Assembly (NCBI GenBank): GCA_031177355.1
Contig: JAPSGR010000006.1
Location: 17,802-81,801 of the forward strand
Source of the DNA: Candidatus Nitrosocosmicus sp.
GTDB taxonomy: Archaea > Thermoproteota > Nitrososphaeria > Nitrososphaerales > Nitrososphaeraceae
Reading direction: 5' to 3'
Length of the DNA stretch: 64,000 nucleotides
Shown: one piece after another, positions 61,290-64,000 of the stretch
How the letters are laid out: every line of letters begins with the position of its first letter
Position numbering within the stretch: the stretch's first letter is position 1
Notes under the pieces: generated by a model
What the model saw: only the letters and a program-made list of their open reading frames with translations
Told to the model about the DNA's origin: nothing
Databases searched by the model: none
Position numbers and translations under genes: made by a program

Positions 61290-61395
61290 ATACACAAGGT
61301 TGAAGAACTATAAGGATTAATTCATGATAGGTAAGAAGATCTATCAGAATGATGGAAGAGTTATTATGAGTATCGCTTTAGATGTTGACTTTGAC
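61290..61395 (+). pseudogene. decayed paralog of the 55881-56144 gene
   Basis: IGKKIYQNDGRVIMSIALDVD, compare IGKKIYQDDGEIVNEGFGLDRE. Confidence 0.5.
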
Positions 61396-61495
61396 AGTTT
61401 ACTTTTGAAATTTGTCATGTAAAAAGTAATATATACTAAATTCTAGTAATATCATACAAACTCTATATCAACAAATCCGTTGAAATATTGACCAA

Positions 61496-61699
61496 ATGTC
61501 TCTTGAATATGATTTATCTTCAATATTCTGTCCAAAATGTCAAAAGAACAAAGACAATCTAGAAGTGGAGAGATTACATATCTTTACTGGTTATAAGAGT
61601 AATAGGTCTCCTTACTATGATATCAAGTGCCATAATTGTGATGAGGTTTTTCCCATAGACACGGCCTTCTGTCTTAGAAAGGTGTCGCAGTTGTCATAG
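61496..61699 (+). CDS. small zinc-ribbon protein
   Basis: FCPKCQKNKDNLEVERLHIFTGYKSNRSPYYDIKCHNCDEVFPID. Confidence 0.65.
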   Translation: MSLEYDLSSIFCPKCQKNKDNLEVERLHIFTGYKSNRSPYYDIKCHNCDEVFPIDTAFCLRKVSQLS

Positions 61700-61849
61700 A
61701 TGCATAGTAGTTAAATTCGATTACTATGCATTGAGTATTGTCATATTTAAAGGAGTATTTTATATAAAATTCAAGTCTACGTTTTATGGCCTATCTACAC
61801 CCTTGACATTTATGGACATTGATTGAATCATTCACTTAAAAAGGTCCAT

Positions 61850-61925
61850 CTATGTGGTGGTGAAGTTATTAATGGATTATCGCTTTAGATGAAAGACTTA
61901 AGAATTTTAACCGCAAATGCGAAAA
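61850..61925 (+). pseudogene. decayed paralog of the 55881-56144 gene
   Basis: GGEVINGLSL(stop)MKDLRILTANA, compare DGEIVNEGFGLDREELEILRARIMA. Confidence 0.4.
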
Positions 61926-62159
61926 TTAAAAAGTACAGTTATTTCGTGATAAGAATGGTTGTTGCTAGGGCTATCTTAACAACTCTAACTATCGCAATCG
62001 CCAACGCCACCTTAACTAATCTATCTTTTATCTTCTATTTTGCCCACCTTGAATCTGCTTTTTTTTATTATTATGGAATAACATTACTTTTGTTGAAATG
62101 TTACTCTTTAGTCCTTACAAGTGTAAGCTCCTGACTCATGAATCCATTCAAAAATATGG

Positions 62160-62828
62160 CTATACTTTATGAGGATCTGTTGAAGTGTGCTTATTTTTTA
62201 CTATTATCACTGGTGTTGTCAATAATGATGAACTGGGTGCTCTCAGGATATCTCCATTGGACATCATTAGTTCACAGTTTAACAGCCCAATGTCTCTCAC
62301 TGTCCCACTATTTCCAAAGACGGTGATTATGTCGCCTATCTTAAATGGTCTGATTAATGCCAAATACATTCCTGCTATCATGTTCCCTAGCAGATTCTGC
62401 GAAGCAAAACCGATCACAAGGGCTGTTAGGGTGCCAATTGACGCTCCCACAACTGCGTTCTGACTGAGATATGATAATACGAACGTTGCAATTACAATTG
62501 CTCCTAGAATCCTTGTGAGGCTCCTCAATGAATTAGCTGTATGACCAGATGGCTGGACAGCAATCGCCAACCGGAATGCGGCACTGGCTACTATTTCGAT
62601 AACAAGATATCCTACGATACTGAATTGTACGGTTTGAAAATAAATCAAGTATTCAGCTGGAACTAACCATGAGCTTAGGCTCAAAGTTGCCGTTAGTGTC
62701 GCCCCCAGAATAATCAGTCTCTTTACAACCGATCGTTTGGCCTTTTTAACAATTTGGCTGGAACCGCTTTTGTTAATTTTAGACATGCTTATATCTACAT
62801 TCATGGGTTTATACATCAATTGCTCCAA
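62160..62828 (-). CDS. mechanosensitive ion channel (MscS family)
   Basis: NAVVGASIGTLTALVIGFASQNLLGNMIAGMYLALIRPFKIGDIITVFGNSGTV. Confidence 0.9.
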   Translation of the reverse strand: MEQLMYKPMNVDISMSKINKSGSSQIVKKAKRSVVKRLIILGATLTATLSLSSWLVPAEYLIYFQTVQFSIVGYLVIEIVASAAFRLAIAVQPSGHTANSLRSLTRILGAIVIATFVLSYLSQNAVVGASIGTLTALVIGFASQNLLGNMIAGMYLALIRPFKIGDIITVFGNSGTVRDIGLLNCELMMSNGDILRAPSSSLLTTPVIIVKNKHTSTDPHKV

Positions 62829-63012
62829 TCGCGTCTAATACTGATAATCTATATGTAAGAATTCTTCTTGCCGTTGTTTTTGGAGGTAATTACATAAACA
62901 CATAAAAAGTAATAGAATAACAGTAGGAAATGTTCTGACAACCCTTATACTCCTTACAGTAGACTAACTTCAAATTATTATATCGTTCACAGTTAGATGG
63001 TATTAGTGAAAT

Positions 63013-63462
63013 TTGACAACTATAAAGGAAGAAATTAACGAAATAGTAAACAGGGAAACTGAAGCATGGAATCAAAAGGATGTAGAAAAACTGTTAAGTA
63101 TTTTCCATCAAGACATGGTATGGCCTTGGCCAGAAACTTCAAAAGATCATGATCCGGCAAGTTGGGTAATGGGAATGGGTCGATTTGAGCGTCAAAGATG
63201 GAAGAATACTTACGAGGAATTGTTTGGTTCTCATATGTTAATCCATAATATTCGCAATATTCAAAAAATTGTTGTTTCTGAAGAGGGTGATGGAGCGTTC
63301 GCGGTCGTGGATGTTGATACACTATGGAGAAACATAAATACAAATATGAACTATCATTGGAAAGGTAGGGCCTGCAAGATATATACAAAGGTAAAAGAAG
63401 AAAGAGGTTATGTTTGGAAGTTAATATCTCATACGGGTCTGTTGGATTATCCTTCACCTTGA
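63013..63462 (+). CDS. SnoaL/NTF2-like protein
   Basis: EINEIVNRETEAWNQKDVEKLLSIFHQDMVWPWPETSKDHDPASWV...WKLISHTGLLDY. Confidence 0.75.
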   Translation: MTTIKEEINEIVNRETEAWNQKDVEKLLSIFHQDMVWPWPETSKDHDPASWVMGMGRFERQRWKNTYEELFGSHMLIHNIRNIQKIVVSEEGDGAFAVVDVDTLWRNINTNMNYHWKGRACKIYTKVKEERGYVWKLISHTGLLDYPSP

Positions 63463-64000
63463 ATATATATCTTGAAAATGCCTACTAAAATTTAAATTTG
63501 TTATTGCGTTTCTGCATTTGCGGGCCAGTTACAAATAAGATACGAGCTATCCGTTATCCGGTGTGCTACTTCGCAGATAGAAATATGATAAGATTGGAGA
63601 AAAATATCAGTTCTTTATGACTCAGTCCTACTAATTTTTCAAAAATTGCAAAGTATAATTAAATATTTACTCGATATATTGGCTATGCCAAGCCAAGTCC
63701 GTTGTCTGTCCTTACCATGGATTATGTAGAAGAACTAGCCACTCTTTTTAAACATCTTATTACAACAATAGGTCTGTATGCAATATCTTTTGCTGATCCA
63801 TTTCCGGGCTCGAACATTTTAAGGATAATAGGAACAAACCATCACTCATAATTATAAATTCAATGATGCAGCGATAGGTGAATTGTATTTAGCTTTCAAA
63901 TCAATAGATTGTTAAAAACTATTAGGTGTATTATTATTAATAGAGTCGTTTGGATACAGTATTAAAAACAACACTAAAGCGTCAAATGCCTTATCTCATT

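Noticed and set aside
61889-62134. 81-aa hydrophobic ORF
   Set aside because: Its first codons are the relic of the 55881 family; the rest looks like chance open frame.
63514-63538. ATTTGCGGGCCAGTTACAAATAAG, similar to the dyad motif
   Set aside because: Core is GGGCC with altered spacing; too degenerate to count without a PWM score.
1-64000. CRISPR array or cas genes
   Set aside because: No regularly spaced direct repeats or Cas-like proteins were seen.

Overview
AT-rich window from an ammonia-oxidising thaumarchaeon (Nitrososphaeria). Gene content and roughly one-third GC resemble Nitrosocosmicus-type genomes; this taxonomic call is inference only. Positions 1 to ~51.35 kb are dense core chromosome: Pelota, a Tes-like radical SAM protein, HP/HB-cycle-type enoyl-CoA hydratase, Csl4, Dph2, YchF, Kae1/Bud32, an L7Ae-S28e-L24e-Ndk-aIF5B block, HisRS, an SdhA-C-D-B operon, ArgH, Alba, IlvE and a small sugar-modification cluster. 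From the tRNA-Gln at 51.26 kb onward the sequence becomes sparse and accessory-like. This part holds small secreted proteins, two HEPN-like proteins, a decayed tyrosine integrase with an in-frame TAG, a tRNA 3'-end fragment, and several relics of one small gene family. The most interesting signal is a dispersed ~20-bp dyad, TTTG-TAG-CGGCCG-AAT-CAAA. It occurs seven times between 51.7 and 56.3 kb, once per gene-sized unit, and each copy is oriented toward a gene or gene relic on the same strand. Two tRNA genes appear to carry non-canonical introns: a two-intron tRNA-Leu(UAG) and a tRNA-Gln(UUG) with a ~16-nt insertion in the D-arm region. All calls come from reading the sequence; no database search was run.
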